Part shown: piece after piece, positions 40,784-49,597 of the stretch
Position numbering within the stretch: position 1 is the first letter of the stretch
How the letters are laid out: each line of letters starts with the position of its first letter
From: Pseudomonas mucidolens
GTDB lineage: Bacteria; Pseudomonadota; Gammaproteobacteria; Pseudomonadales; Pseudomonadaceae
Length of the DNA: 64,000 nt
Direction of reading: 5' to 3'
Assembly: GCF_900106045.1 (NCBI RefSeq)
Contig: NZ_LT629802.1
Coordinates: 3,348,001 to 3,412,000 of the forward strand
The notes under the pieces: model-generated
Told to the model about the DNA's origin: nothing
The model's input: only the letters and a program-made list of their open reading frames with translations
Databases searched by the model: none
Translations under genes and position numbers: made by a program

Positions 40784-41347
40784 ATGCTGAAAAAAATCGC
40801 GTTTTTTGCCGGTTCCGTTCTGTTTGCTGCCAACCTGATGGCGGCCGAGCCTGCCAAGGCGCCCCATGTATTGATCTCCACCACCAACGGTGACATCGAA
40901 ATTGAACTGGATCCGGTCAAGGCGCCGATCAGTACCAAGAACTTTCTCGCCTATGTCGACAAAGGTTTCTACACCAACACCATTTTCCACCGGGTGATCC
41001 CTGGTTTCATGGTGCAGGGCGGTGGTTTTACCCAGCAGATGTCGCAAAAAACCACCGATAAGGCGATCAAGAACGAAGCCAGCAACGGCTTGCATAACGT
41101 GCGCGGGACGCTGTCGATGGCGCGCACCTCGAATCCGGACTCGGCCACCAGCCAGTTTTTCATCAACGTGGCCGACAACGCCTTTCTTGATCCGGGTCGC
41201 GATGCCGGTTACGCCGTGTTCGCAAAAGTCGTCAAAGGCATGGACGTGGTCGACATCATCGTCAACTCGCAAACCACCACCAAACAAGGCATGCAAAACG
41301 TGCCGATCGATCCGGTCCTGATCAAGTCGGCCAAGCGCATCGACTGA
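40784..41347 (+). CDS. ppiA: Periplasmic cyclophilin-type peptidyl-prolyl isomerase
   Basis: 187 residues. A Sec signal peptide (about 1-21, ending in LMAA) sends it to the periplasm. The cyclophilin core shows the catalytic Arg in [13 protein letters not shown], then SMART and SQFFIN. It assists proline isomerisation in exported proteins. It starts at an ATG at 40784. Confidence 0.94.
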   Translation: MLKKIAFFAGSVLFAANLMAAEPAKAPHVLISTTNGDIEIELDPVKAPISTKNFLAYVDKGFYTNTIFHRVIPGFMVQGGGFTQQMSQKTTDKAIKNEASNGLHNVRGTLSMARTSNPDSATSQFFINVADNAFLDPGRDAGYAVFAKVVKGMDVVDIIVNSQTTTKQGMQNVPIDPVLIKSAKRID

Positions 41348-41430
41348 GGTCCACCGGATGTCCCGCGCGGCGCTCACAAGGTACCGCGCGTATTTGAACA
41401 GGAGAGCCCGCGCCGCGGGCGTCAGACTCA

Positions 41431-43263
41431 ATGCTCTATCGTCGTTTTGAACAACTGATCGATATCTTCCGCGACGCTCCCAGCGCGGCCCCTCCCGAAA
41501 AAGTCCTGCCCTTCTACCTCTATTACCTGCGCCAGGTGTGGCCGAGCTTCGCTGCGTTGCTGGTGGTGGGCTTGATCGGCGCGCTGATCGAAGTCGCTCT
41601 GTTCAGTTACCTGAGCCGCATCATCGACCTGGCACAGGGCACGCCACCCGCCAATTTCTTCGAACTGCATGCCAGCGAGCTGATCTGGATGGCCGTCGTC
41701 GCCTTGCTGTTGCGGCCCATTTTCGGCGCCTTGCATGACTTGCTGGTGCACCAGACCATCAGCCCCAGCATGACCAGCTTGATCCGCTGGCAGAATCACA
41801 GCTATGTGCTCAAGCAAAGCCTGAATTTTTTCCAGAACGATTTTGCCGGACGCATTGCCCAGCGCATCATGCAAACCGGTAACTCGCTGCGCGATTCGGC
41901 GGTGGCGGCGGTGGATGCCATCTGGCATGTGGCGATCTACGCCATCAGCTCCCTGGTGCTGTTCGCCGAAGCCGACTGGCGCCTGATGATTCCGCTGGTT
42001 TCGTGGATCATCTGCTACAGCCTGGCCCTGCGCTACTTCGTGCCACGAGTCAAGGCGCGCTCGGTGACGTCCTCTGAAGCCCGCTCCAAGCTGATGGGCC
42101 GGATTGTCGATGGCTACACCAACATCACCACCTTGAAGCTGTTCGCGCATACCCAGTCCGAACAGATTTACGCCCGTGAAGCCATCGTCGAACAGACCGA
42201 GAAAACCCAGTTGGCCAGCCGTATGGTCACCAGCATGGACGTAGTGATCACCACCCTGAACGGCCTGCTGATCGTCACCACGACCGGACTCGCCCTATGG
42301 TTGTGGACCCATTCACTGATCTCGGTCGGCGCCATCGCCCTGGCCACCGGGCTGGTGATCCGGATCGTCAACATGTCGGGCTGGATCATGTGGGTGGTCA
42401 ACGGTATTTTCGAGAATATCGGCATCGTCCAGGATGGCCTGAAAACCATCGCCCAGCCTTTGGCGGTTATCGACCGCGAAAACGCCCCACGCCTGACGGT
42501 ACCCCGTGGCGAGGTGCGTTTCGAGCAGGTGGATTTCCACTATGGCAAAAGCAGCGGGATCATCGGCGGCCTGGACCTGGTGATCAAGCCAGGGCAGAAA
42601 ATCGGCCTGATCGGTCCGTCCGGCGCCGGCAAGTCGACGTTGGTCAATCTGCTGCTGCGCCTCTATGACCTGCAAGGCGGGCGGATTCTGATCGACGGCC
42701 AGAACATCGCCGAGGTGGCGCAGGAAAGCCTGCGCGAACGCATTGGCATGATCACCCAGGACACCTCGCTGCTGCACCGCTCAATCCGTGAAAATCTGCT
42801 GTATGGCAAACCGGACGCCAGCGATGAAGAACTCTGGGAAGCCATACACAAGGCCCGCGCCGACGAGTTCATCCCACTGCTTTGCGACGCCGAGGGCCGT
42901 ACCGGCCTGGAGGCCCACGTAGGTGAACACGGGGTGAAACTTTCCGGTGGACAACGCCAGCGCATCGCAATCGCCCGTGTGTTACTCAAGGACGCACCGA
43001 TCCTGATCATGGACGAGGCCACCTCGGCGCTGGACTCTGAAGTCGAAGCGGCGATCCAGGAAAGCCTGGAAACCCTGATGCAGGGCAAGACCGTGATTGC
43101 CATCGCGCACCGGCTGTCCACGATTGCTCGAATGGACAGGTTGGTGGTGCTGGAAAAAGGCCAGATAGCCGAAAGTGGCAACCATGCCGAACTGCTCGCC
43201 CACCGAGGGTTGTACGCGCGTTTGTGGCAGCACCAGACCGGAGGTTTTGTCGGGATCGACTGA
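41431..43263 (+). CDS. ABC exporter, fused membrane and ATPase domains
   Basis: 610 residues: an N-terminal six-helix exporter domain (about 25-330) and a nucleotide-binding domain with Walker A GPSGAGKST from 395, LSGGQRQR from 504, the Walker B ILIMDEAT and an H-loop in AIAHRLST. As a half-transporter it should dimerise. It belongs to the MsbA/lipid-and-peptide exporter group, but substrate is unknown. It follows ppiA with an 83-base gap, in the order I recall from PA3226-PA3228. Confidence 0.92.
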   Translation: MLYRRFEQLIDIFRDAPSAAPPEKVLPFYLYYLRQVWPSFAALLVVGLIGALIEVALFSYLSRIIDLAQGTPPANFFELHASELIWMAVVALLLRPIFGALHDLLVHQTISPSMTSLIRWQNHSYVLKQSLNFFQNDFAGRIAQRIMQTGNSLRDSAVAAVDAIWHVAIYAISSLVLFAEADWRLMIPLVSWIICYSLALRYFVPRVKARSVTSSEARSKLMGRIVDGYTNITTLKLFAHTQSEQIYAREAIVEQTEKTQLASRMVTSMDVVITTLNGLLIVTTTGLALWLWTHSLISVGAIALATGLVIRIVNMSGWIMWVVNGIFENIGIVQDGLKTIAQPLAVIDRENAPRLTVPRGEVRFEQVDFHYGKSSGIIGGLDLVIKPGQKIGLIGPSGAGKSTLVNLLLRLYDLQGGRILIDGQNIAEVAQESLRERIGMITQDTSLLHRSIRENLLYGKPDASDEELWEAIHKARADEFIPLLCDAEGRTGLEAHVGEHGVKLSGGQRQRIAIARVLLKDAPILIMDEATSALDSEVEAAIQESLETLMQGKTVIAIAHRLSTIARMDRLVVLEKGQIAESGNHAELLAHRGLYARLWQHQTGGFVGID

Positions 43264-43442
43264 TCCTTGCGCCTCGAAATACCGCCAATTCCGAACAATT
43301 CTGACAGTTTTCTCTATCTCACTGGTCTTGCATCAAAATTCTGCTGTACTGCAATCGGGGTCCAGGAGGGCCCTGACATCAGACTGCAGGGAAGCATCAC
43401 CGACCGGTAAATTAGATAGAGCAATCTATTAAGGACGTATTC

Positions 43443-44144
43443 ATGTCTTTGTTCAAACGTTCCGTCACGGAAGGTCTAGGTACGTTTTGGCTGGTGCTGG
43501 GGGGTTGCGGGAGTGCGGTATTAGCCGCAGCGTTCCCGGGTGTCGGAATTGGTCTACTGGGGGTTTCCCTGGCATTTGGACTGACGGTACTGACCATGGC
43601 GTTCGCCATCGGCCATATCAGCGGCTGTCATCTCAACCCGGCAGTCTCCGTGGGGTTGGTGGTGGGCGGGAGGTTTCCGGCCAGGGAGTTGCCAGCGTAC
43701 ATCGTGGCGCAAGTGATCGGCGGCGTGGTGGCCGCGGCATTGCTTTACTTCATTGCCAGCGGCAAACCGGGCTTCGAACTGGCCTCGGGGCTCGCCTCCA
43801 ATGGTTATGGCGAGCACTCGCCCGGCGGATACTCCATGGCGGCAGGGTTTGTCACCGAGTTGGTAATGACCGCGATGTTCGTGCTGATCATTCTCGGTGC
43901 AACTGACCGTCGTGCACCTGCCGGCCTGGCACCGATTGCCATTGGCCTGGGGCTGACCCTGATCCACCTGGTTTCCATCCCCGTCACCAACACCTCGGTC
44001 AACCCGGCTCGCAGCACGGGGCCTGCGCTGATTGTCGGCGGCTGGGCGATCCAACAACTGTGGCTGTTCTGGCTCGCACCGATCCTTGGCGCGGTGATCG
44101 GCGGTATCACCTATCGTTGGCTGGGCAAAGAACAAGCAGCCTGA
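43443..44144 (+). CDS. aqpZ: Aquaporin Z
   Basis: A water channel of 233 residues with six helices and both NPA motifs: HLNPAVS (Asn65) and NPARSTG (Asn187). The narrow-pore residues fit the water-specific AqpZ group rather than glycerol channels. It starts at an ATG at 43443 with AAGGA upstream. The 179-base gap before it holds the presumed promoter and a CTGCA/TGCAG pair of uncertain meaning. Confidence 0.96.
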   Translation: MSLFKRSVTEGLGTFWLVLGGCGSAVLAAAFPGVGIGLLGVSLAFGLTVLTMAFAIGHISGCHLNPAVSVGLVVGGRFPARELPAYIVAQVIGGVVAAALLYFIASGKPGFELASGLASNGYGEHSPGGYSMAAGFVTELVMTAMFVLIILGATDRRAPAGLAPIAIGLGLTLIHLVSIPVTNTSVNPARSTGPALIVGGWAIQQLWLFWLAPILGAVIGGITYRWLGKEQAA

Positions 44145-44155
44145 GTCAAGCGCGT

Positions 44156-45280
44156 TCAGCCCTGGCGATACGGCAGGGCTGAGCGCGCTTCTTCGGCATA
44201 CGCCAGAACGCCCATTCGCTCGCGCTCGAGGAAATCCGCCACCGCCGTTTTCAGTCCCGGATGGCGCAAGTAATGCCAGGAACGGGTAATCACCGGTTCA
44301 AACCCGCGAATCAGCTTGTGCTCCCCCTGGGCGCCCGCATCGAAACGTTGCAAGCCATGCTCGATGGCATAGTCCATGCCTTGATAGAAACACGTTTCGA
44401 AATGCAGCCGGTCGAACTCGGCAAGACAGCCCCAGTAACGTCCATAAAAGCTCTTACCACCCACCAGGCTGAACGCCATCGCCACGGGCCGCGTCCCTTG
44501 TTTGGCCAGCACTACGCGGATGGCGTGCGGCATGCGCTCAGCCAACAGACTGAAGAACGCTCGGGTCAGGTAAGGCGCCTGCCGACGCACCGCGTAGGTG
44601 TTGGCGTAACAGGCGTAGACAAAATCCCACTGGGCCTCGCTCAGCTCGTGACCTTGCAACCATTCGAACTCGATCCCTTGCCCCGCCACCTGCTCGCGCT
44701 CCTTGCGCAGCTGTTTGCGCTTGCGTGAACTCAACGCATCGAGAAAATCCTGGAAGTCCCGATACCCACGGTTTTGCCAATGAAACTGGCAACCCAGGCG
44801 CTGTAGCCAATCCGCCTGTTGAGCCAGGGCGTCGTCGGTCAGGGCGTCCGTGAAATTGATATGGGCGCTGGAAAGCCCTTCGATTTCCAGGTAGCCGGGC
44901 AGGCTCTTGAGCAACTCGAAACCGTCCGCCGCACTCGCTGCCAACAGCCGTGGTCCGCTGACCGGGCTGAAAGGAACCGCCGTCAACAATTTTGGGTAGT
45001 AGTCGATGCCCGCACGCGCGCACGCATCGGCCCAGCCATGGTCGAAGACGTATTCGCCGTAGGAGTGCCATTTACGATAACTGGGCAATGCGGCAAGCAG
45101 CCGTCCGCCTTCGTAATGCAGCAAATGTTCCGGCTGCCAGCCCGATTGCGCACCGAGACTGGCACTGTCTTCAAGGGCGCTGAGGAAACCATGGCGTAGA
45201 AACGGCTGCTCCTCGGGAACCAATGCGTTCCATTCATCCGGCGCAATCTCGGAGAGCGTATTCAAGCGTTGTAACCGCAT
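44156..45280 (-). CDS. FemAB/GNAT-like protein (PF04339, DUF482 family)
   Basis: 374 residues. The family is annotated as peptidoglycan-biosynthesis or N-acetyltransferase-like because of a FemAB-type double GNAT fold. Conserved-looking stretches include RKRKQLRKER, YGRYWGC and FDAGAQGEHK. The reaction is not known. It starts at an ATG at 45280 with GAGGAT upstream and is convergent with aqpZ, with only 11 bases between stops. Confidence 0.85.
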   Translation of the reverse strand: MRLQRLNTLSEIAPDEWNALVPEEQPFLRHGFLSALEDSASLGAQSGWQPEHLLHYEGGRLLAALPSYRKWHSYGEYVFDHGWADACARAGIDYYPKLLTAVPFSPVSGPRLLAASAADGFELLKSLPGYLEIEGLSSAHINFTDALTDDALAQQADWLQRLGCQFHWQNRGYRDFQDFLDALSSRKRKQLRKEREQVAGQGIEFEWLQGHELSEAQWDFVYACYANTYAVRRQAPYLTRAFFSLLAERMPHAIRVVLAKQGTRPVAMAFSLVGGKSFYGRYWGCLAEFDRLHFETCFYQGMDYAIEHGLQRFDAGAQGEHKLIRGFEPVITRSWHYLRHPGLKTAVADFLERERMGVLAYAEEARSALPYRQG

Positions 45281-45382
45281 CCCAATCCTCGACAGTAAAC
45301 GCGTGTTTGCGATGGTCGTTCATCGGGCCATTCTGACAGAACCCGAGGTACAGCGGTTTCCCGCGAGCCGCACGACTGCAGA

Positions 45383-45410
45383 TAAAAAAAACCCCGCCAA
45401 ATGGCGGGGC
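45383..45410 (-). terminator. Intrinsic terminator after porin gene
   Basis: CCCCGCC pairs with GGCGGGG around an AAAT loop; an eight-T tail lies on the minus strand. It follows the porin stop by about 63 bases. Confidence 0.92.
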
Positions 45411-45473
45411 AAGCAAACGAGGAGCGCTTTAACGGATGAAGAAAGAGCGCGGCGTCACGCTATTACGACGTTC

Positions 45474-46805
45474 TTAGAACACGTACTGCACACGACCTAC
45501 AACCGCATCACCGCTGTCATCACCGTTGGCATTGGTGATTTTGTCGGTGCTGGCCTTGACGTAGTTCAGGGATACCTTGACCGCCTCATTCGCGTACCAG
45601 TTCACACCGACGGTGTTCAGGCTGGCCTTGGCATCACCGACTTCGCGGGTAGCGCTGTTGGTCACGATGTTTTTGTCGTCAACACGCAGGTTGTCGTAGC
45701 GGTAGAACACTTCCCAGGCGCCGAACTGCTTGTTTTCGGGCTTGATGGTGTCGAACTTGCCGCCTTCGAGTTTGTAGGTGCGCGCTTCGCCAGTCAGGGT
45801 GTACGCCACCTGGCCGTAGAAACCACGGGCCTTGACGTCCTGGTAAGCGTCGCTGTCAGCCTTCATTTTGCGAGTCAGGTATTCAGCCTGCAGCGACAAT
45901 GGGCCAGTGGCGAAAGCGAATTCACCGCCAAACACGGTGTCAGTGTCATACGCGCCGACTGCTGTCAGGTTGGAGGTCAGGCCAGTGCCGCCGCCAAAAG
46001 TGGCGCGGTTGCCGTTGGAGCCGGCATCGTTGCCGCCGCTGGTCGACACACCACGCACGCCGAGACGAGGACGGATCCGCGAGTCGAATGCCGCATCGCT
46101 CAAATCACGCACCGCCACATCCAGACCGAAGTGCAGGACGTTGCCGGCTTCATGCATCGGAGCGAACACCGCACGGCCGTTGAATTGCTTCACGCTTTTG
46201 CCGTCTTCGTCGTTGATGTCTTTGGAGGCGACGCTGGCGGACAGATAGGCCATGTCGGCAATTGTCGAGCTGACCTGGATGCCCAGGCCGTTTTCGTGGC
46301 CGTTTACCCAATCGGCGAGTTCATAAGCCGAGTTACGCTCGATGCCGGTTACCCACTTGGAACTGGTGGCTTTTTCCAGGCCGAAATCCGGGTCGAAACG
46401 ACCGACACGGATGGTCACAGGCTTGAAGCCCACGTAGGACATGGAAGCTTCGCCGAAGTAACCGTCGTCAGAGTTGCCGGCGTTGTGGGAGAAATCGTAG
46501 CTGATCTGGTATTTGAAGTCCTTGTAGACGGTGCCGCCCAGTTCCAGGAAAGCGCGACGCATGTAGGCGGCGTCGGCGGAGTCACCGTTCTTGGTGTAGA
46601 AACCGTCAAATGAGCCGTAATCGGCCTGCAAGCGACCACCCAGCTTGAAGCTGAAGTTCTGGTCGGTAGTAGCAACCTCAAGGCCGCCCTTGGTTTTGAC
46701 TACGATATCGGCGCCATCAGTAGTGACAGTACCAGCGAAAGCCTGGGCGGTAACGGCCAGGGCCAGGGCGCTGGCCGCGAAACCGGCGAAGTGCTTACGG
46801 ATCAT
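45474..46805 (-). CDS. OprO/OprP-type outer-membrane porin
   Basis: 443 residues with a 24-residue signal ([24 protein letters not shown]) and alternating amphipathic strands ending in Phe (VGRVQYVF), the outer-membrane beta-barrel signature. The family binds phosphate or polyphosphate in P. aeruginosa. I found no clear Pho box upstream, so phosphate regulation is not supported here and the anion preference is uncertain. It starts at an ATG at 46805 with AGGGGAAT upstream. Confidence 0.88.
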   Translation of the reverse strand: MIRKHFAGFAASALALAVTAQAFAGTVTTDGADIVVKTKGGLEVATTDQNFSFKLGGRLQADYGSFDGFYTKNGDSADAAYMRRAFLELGGTVYKDFKYQISYDFSHNAGNSDDGYFGEASMSYVGFKPVTIRVGRFDPDFGLEKATSSKWVTGIERNSAYELADWVNGHENGLGIQVSSTIADMAYLSASVASKDINDEDGKSVKQFNGRAVFAPMHEAGNVLHFGLDVAVRDLSDAAFDSRIRPRLGVRGVSTSGGNDAGSNGNRATFGGGTGLTSNLTAVGAYDTDTVFGGEFAFATGPLSLQAEYLTRKMKADSDAYQDVKARGFYGQVAYTLTGEARTYKLEGGKFDTIKPENKQFGAWEVFYRYDNLRVDDKNIVTNSATREVGDAKASLNTVGVNWYANEAVKVSLNYVKASTDKITNANGDDSGDAVVGRVQYVF

Positions 46806-46988
46806 CGAAGAATTCCCCTAATTGGTGGTCTTTTACTTTGGAAAACACACGGGTTCAGGCCCGCTGGTGTTGGGAGGGGATCTTGGCGAGCGAATATTTC
46901 AGGCAAGTTGCCGAAACATAAATATTTTATTACAGGGGAACTTTCTTACAACCAACAGGAATAAGCCACAGACCACGGCCAGTCTGGG

Positions 46989-47011
46989 TTTCAGCATAAA
47001 AAGTGCTGAAA
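46989..47011. promoter_or_regulatory. Perfect palindrome upstream of the porin gene
   Basis: TTTCAGCA and TGCTGAAA are separated by seven bases, about 195 bases before the porin start. There is no T-tail, so a protein-binding site is more likely than a terminator. The 46806-47380 gap also holds a terminator (47086-47118) and a long repeat (47168-47302), but no gene. Confidence 0.4.
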
Positions 47012-47085
47012 ATGGCAGGTCATAGAATGTGAAAAAAACCTGAAAAAAAATAACTATTTATCCACCTGAAGGTTTTGAAGGACGC

Positions 47086-47118
47086 AAAAAGCCCGCGTCC
47101 GGCAGCGGCGCAGGCTTG
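47086..47118 (-). terminator. Candidate terminator of the KAS III-sigma-anti-sigma operon
   Basis: AAGCCTGCG pairs with CGCGGGCTT (one G-U) and a T5 tail follows on the minus strand. It lies about 260 bases after the anti-sigma gene, beyond the long inverted repeat. Confidence 0.6.
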
Positions 47119-47167
47119 GAATAGTCGTCGGAGTTTCAGGGCTGACGGTAATGCCGTTCAGTTACCT

Positions 47168-47302
47168 CTGTGGCGAGGGGGCTTGTCCCCCGCTGGGCTG
47201 CGCAGCAGCCCCTAAACCTGCACCCGGTTTTACCGGACGAACGGGGGCGGCCTTTTTGGGGCTGCTGCGCAGCCCAGCGGGGGACAAGCCCCCTCGCCAC
47301 AG
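47168..47302. repeat. Long inverted repeat, 45-bp perfect arms (copy 1)
   Basis: Arms 47168-47212 and 47258-47302 are exact reverse complements, each starting CTGTGGCGAGGGGGCTTG and ending with GCAGCCCC at the inner side. The 45-base centre is unrelated to the other copies. A decayed extra arm follows at about 47303-47340. Two more members are at 56424-56559 and 61370-61508. It fits the REP/REPIN class of Pseudomonas intergenic repeats, but with longer arms than the classic type. Confidence 0.95.
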
Positions 47303-47380
47303 AACAAGTCCCCTAGCCACAGGATAAGCCGCCTCGCCAGGGGATGGTGTTTGCCCCGCAACCGGCTTAACTGAACGGCG

Positions 47381-47614
47381 TTAGGGCTTGCGGGCGTGCT
47401 CGGCAGCCAACCGCTCGACGAGTTCGTCGATCTCGGCCATCGGGGGCTCGGGCATGACGCGCAGCGTAGCCTGCACCAGGCGCATCTGGCGGATAAAGCG
47501 TCGGCAATTAGGGCAGAACATCAAGTGATGGCGCATCAACAGACGGTCACCAAAGGACAACTGCCCGTCGAGGTAGTCGCTGGAAAGCGCCACTTGTTCT
47601 CTACACGTCAACAT
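47381..47614 (-). CDS. Zinc-finger anti-sigma factor (zf-HC2 type)
   Basis: 77 residues with the ZAS motif His30-x3-Cys34-x2-Cys37 (HLMFCPNC) and an upstream Cys4, which together could bind zinc. There is no membrane helix, so it is a soluble anti-sigma that may respond to redox or metals. It starts at an ATG at 47614, overlapping the sigma gene by seven bases, which suggests balanced synthesis. Confidence 0.88.
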   Translation of the reverse strand: MLTCREQVALSSDYLDGQLSFGDRLLMRHHLMFCPNCRRFIRQMRLVQATLRVMPEPPMAEIDELVERLAAEHARKP

Positions 47615-48222
47615 TCGCCGGTTTCCTCAAAATGCTCCACCGTGGCGAAGACTTTAAGCCGTGCCCGATGCAAGAGCACCCGAACATTGGAGAGCGATAT
47701 CTGCAGAAGATTACAAATTTCTTCCAGCTCCAACCCCTGGCGTTCTCGCAACAACAGCACGCTGCTTTGCAGTTCGGACAAGCTCAACAGCGTGTGCTCC
47801 AGGCATTCACGCAACTCACCTGCGGTCAGCAGCGCCTCCGGGGTGTCCTCGTGCCAGGCGAACGGGGCGACCAGCCAGTGGCCGTCACTCGCCGAAAACC
47901 GTTCATCGCCGACGCTCCCATGGGGCGCCGGCAAGTCATCCAGCAACACTTCGCGGCGGTTTTGCTTGTAGCGGCCCTTGGCCGAATTGGCAGTGATGGT
48001 CAGCAGCCAGGTCTTGAGGCTGGAGCGGCCTTCGAACGCTGCCAGGTTGCGCACCACCGAGAGCCAGGCGTCTTGTACCACTTCGTCGGCATGACGCTGG
48101 CCCACGATGGCGTAAGCCACGGCACGCATGGCGCTCTGGTAAGTGGTGAGCAACTCTTTGTAGGCCTGCTGCTCACCCTTGAGCAGGCGTTCAAGCAACT
48201 GCGTGTCGTCCGCTGCGGCCAT
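47608..48222 (-). CDS. ECF-type RNA polymerase sigma factor
   Basis: 204 residues with sigma region 2 (about 10-85, ending in SSLKTWLLTITANSAKGRYKQ) and region 4 (about 140-190, LLQISLSNVRVLLHRAR). An acidic linker lies between them. The regulon is unknown; the anti-sigma overlaps its 3' end and KAS III lies upstream. In P. aeruginosa I recall the same trio (PA3284-PA3286). It starts at an ATG at 48222. Confidence 0.92.
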   Translation of the reverse strand: MAAADDTQLLERLLKGEQQAYKELLTTYQSAMRAVAYAIVGQRHADEVVQDAWLSVVRNLAAFEGRSSLKTWLLTITANSAKGRYKQNRREVLLDDLPAPHGSVGDERFSASDGHWLVAPFAWHEDTPEALLTAGELRECLEHTLLSLSELQSSVLLLRERQGLELEEICNLLQISLSNVRVLLHRARLKVFATVEHFEETGEC

Positions 48223-48252
48223 TCAAACCTCGATTTTTCAGGGGCGGTGTGT

Positions 48253-49374
48253 TTAGCGTTTGCGCAGAATCACACTGCCAATCGAATACCCGGCACCAAA
48301 CGAGCTGAGTACCGCGACCGCCCCTTTGGGCAAGTCGTCCTGATAGGTATGGAAAGCAATCACCGAACCTGCCGAGCTGGTGTTGGCGTACGTATCGAGA
48401 ATCACCGGAGCCTCTTCCACCTCGGCTTCACGACCCAGCAGTTTCTTGACGATCAGGTGGTTCATGCTCAAGTTGGCCTGGTGCAGCCAGAAGCGCTTCA
48501 CGTCGGTGACACTCAACTGGTTTTCAAGCAGATGCTGGCCGATCAACTCGGCAACCATCGGACAGACATCGCGGAAAACCTTGCGGCCTTCTTGCACGAA
48601 AAGCTTGTCCGACGCACCAATGCCCTCTTCCGCCGCGCGATTGAGGAAACCAAAATTGTTGCGGATGTTATTGGAGAACTTGGTCAACAGCTTGGTGCTG
48701 ACGATATCGAACTGATACTCGGAGGTGGCCAGGTCAGCCCGCTCGAGAATCACCGCCGTCGCCGCATCGCCGAAGATGAAGTGGCTGTCACGATCACGGA
48801 AGTTCAAGTGACCGGTGCAAATCTCCGGGTTGACCATCAGGATCGCCCGGGCCTGGCCCAGTTGAATGCTGTTGCAGGCGTTCTGGATACCGAACGTGGC
48901 CGAGGAGCACGCGACGTTCATGTCGAAGCCGAAACCCTGAATCCCGAGGGCTTCCTGGACTTCGATGGCAATGGCCGGATAGGCCCGCTGCAGGTTGGAA
49001 CAGGCGACAATCACGCCGTCGATATCGGCGGCGGTCTTGCCGGCGCGCTGCAAGGCTTGCTCGGCTGCGCCCACCGCCATCTGGCAAAGGATCGACCACT
49101 CGTCATTGGAGCGCTCGGGAAGGCGCGGAGTCATGCGCTGCGGGTCGAGAATGCCCTCCTTGTCCATGACAAAGCGGCTCTTGATGCCCGATGCCTTTTC
49201 GATAAAGGCTGCGCTGGATTCGGTCAACGCCTGAACGTCGCCCTGCTCGATGGCCACCGCATGGTCGGCATTGAACTGTTGGACGTAAGCATTGAAAGAC
49301 TGCACCAGCTCTTCGTTGGAAATGCTGTTGGCCGGGGTGTACAGGCCAGTGCCGCTGATGACGACGTTATGCAC
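48253..49374 (-). CDS. 3-oxoacyl-ACP synthase III family protein
   Basis: 373 residues with the KAS III triad Cys156 (NVACSSATFG), His298 (WLHQAN) and Asn331 (YANTSSAG). It is longer than canonical FabH (about 330), and matches the group in which PA3286 was reported to use octanoyl-CoA, diverting beta-oxidation products into synthesis. The start is GTG at 49374 with GAGGA upstream; the longer frame to 49461 has no support. It is the first gene of the operon with the sigma and anti-sigma factors. Confidence 0.9.
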   Translation of the reverse strand: MHNVVISGTGLYTPANSISNEELVQSFNAYVQQFNADHAVAIEQGDVQALTESSAAFIEKASGIKSRFVMDKEGILDPQRMTPRLPERSNDEWSILCQMAVGAAEQALQRAGKTAADIDGVIVACSNLQRAYPAIAIEVQEALGIQGFGFDMNVACSSATFGIQNACNSIQLGQARAILMVNPEICTGHLNFRDRDSHFIFGDAATAVILERADLATSEYQFDIVSTKLLTKFSNNIRNNFGFLNRAAEEGIGASDKLFVQEGRKVFRDVCPMVAELIGQHLLENQLSVTDVKRFWLHQANLSMNHLIVKKLLGREAEVEEAPVILDTYANTSSAGSVIAFHTYQDDLPKGAVAVLSSFGAGYSIGSVILRKR

Positions 49375-49597
49375 GGTCGTTCCTCTAAATCTGTTCAGGC
49401 AGAAAGTATTGGCACTGCCGTACCAAACCGTAAATGCTCGAGCGCGCATCGCGGGCATCAAGCGGGAAACGCTGTATTGCGTTGCGTCGAGGCTGATACA
49501 GCCAATCTAGACGTTCCACGCATTTATAGCCGCGAAGTTTGCCATAAACCGCGGATTTTGGCGCCTTTTACCCATGCACTTCACCCGCTGAGCCGGC

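Noticed and set aside
45234..45416. Short minus-strand frame of about 60 codons before the FemAB-like gene
   Set aside because: It overlaps the start of the FemAB-like gene in another frame and contains the porin terminator sequence; no conserved feature.
46806..47080. Pho box upstream of the OprO-like porin
   Set aside because: I looked for paired CTGTCAT-like repeats in both orientations and found none with both halves; only weak single matches (CTGTAAT) occur.
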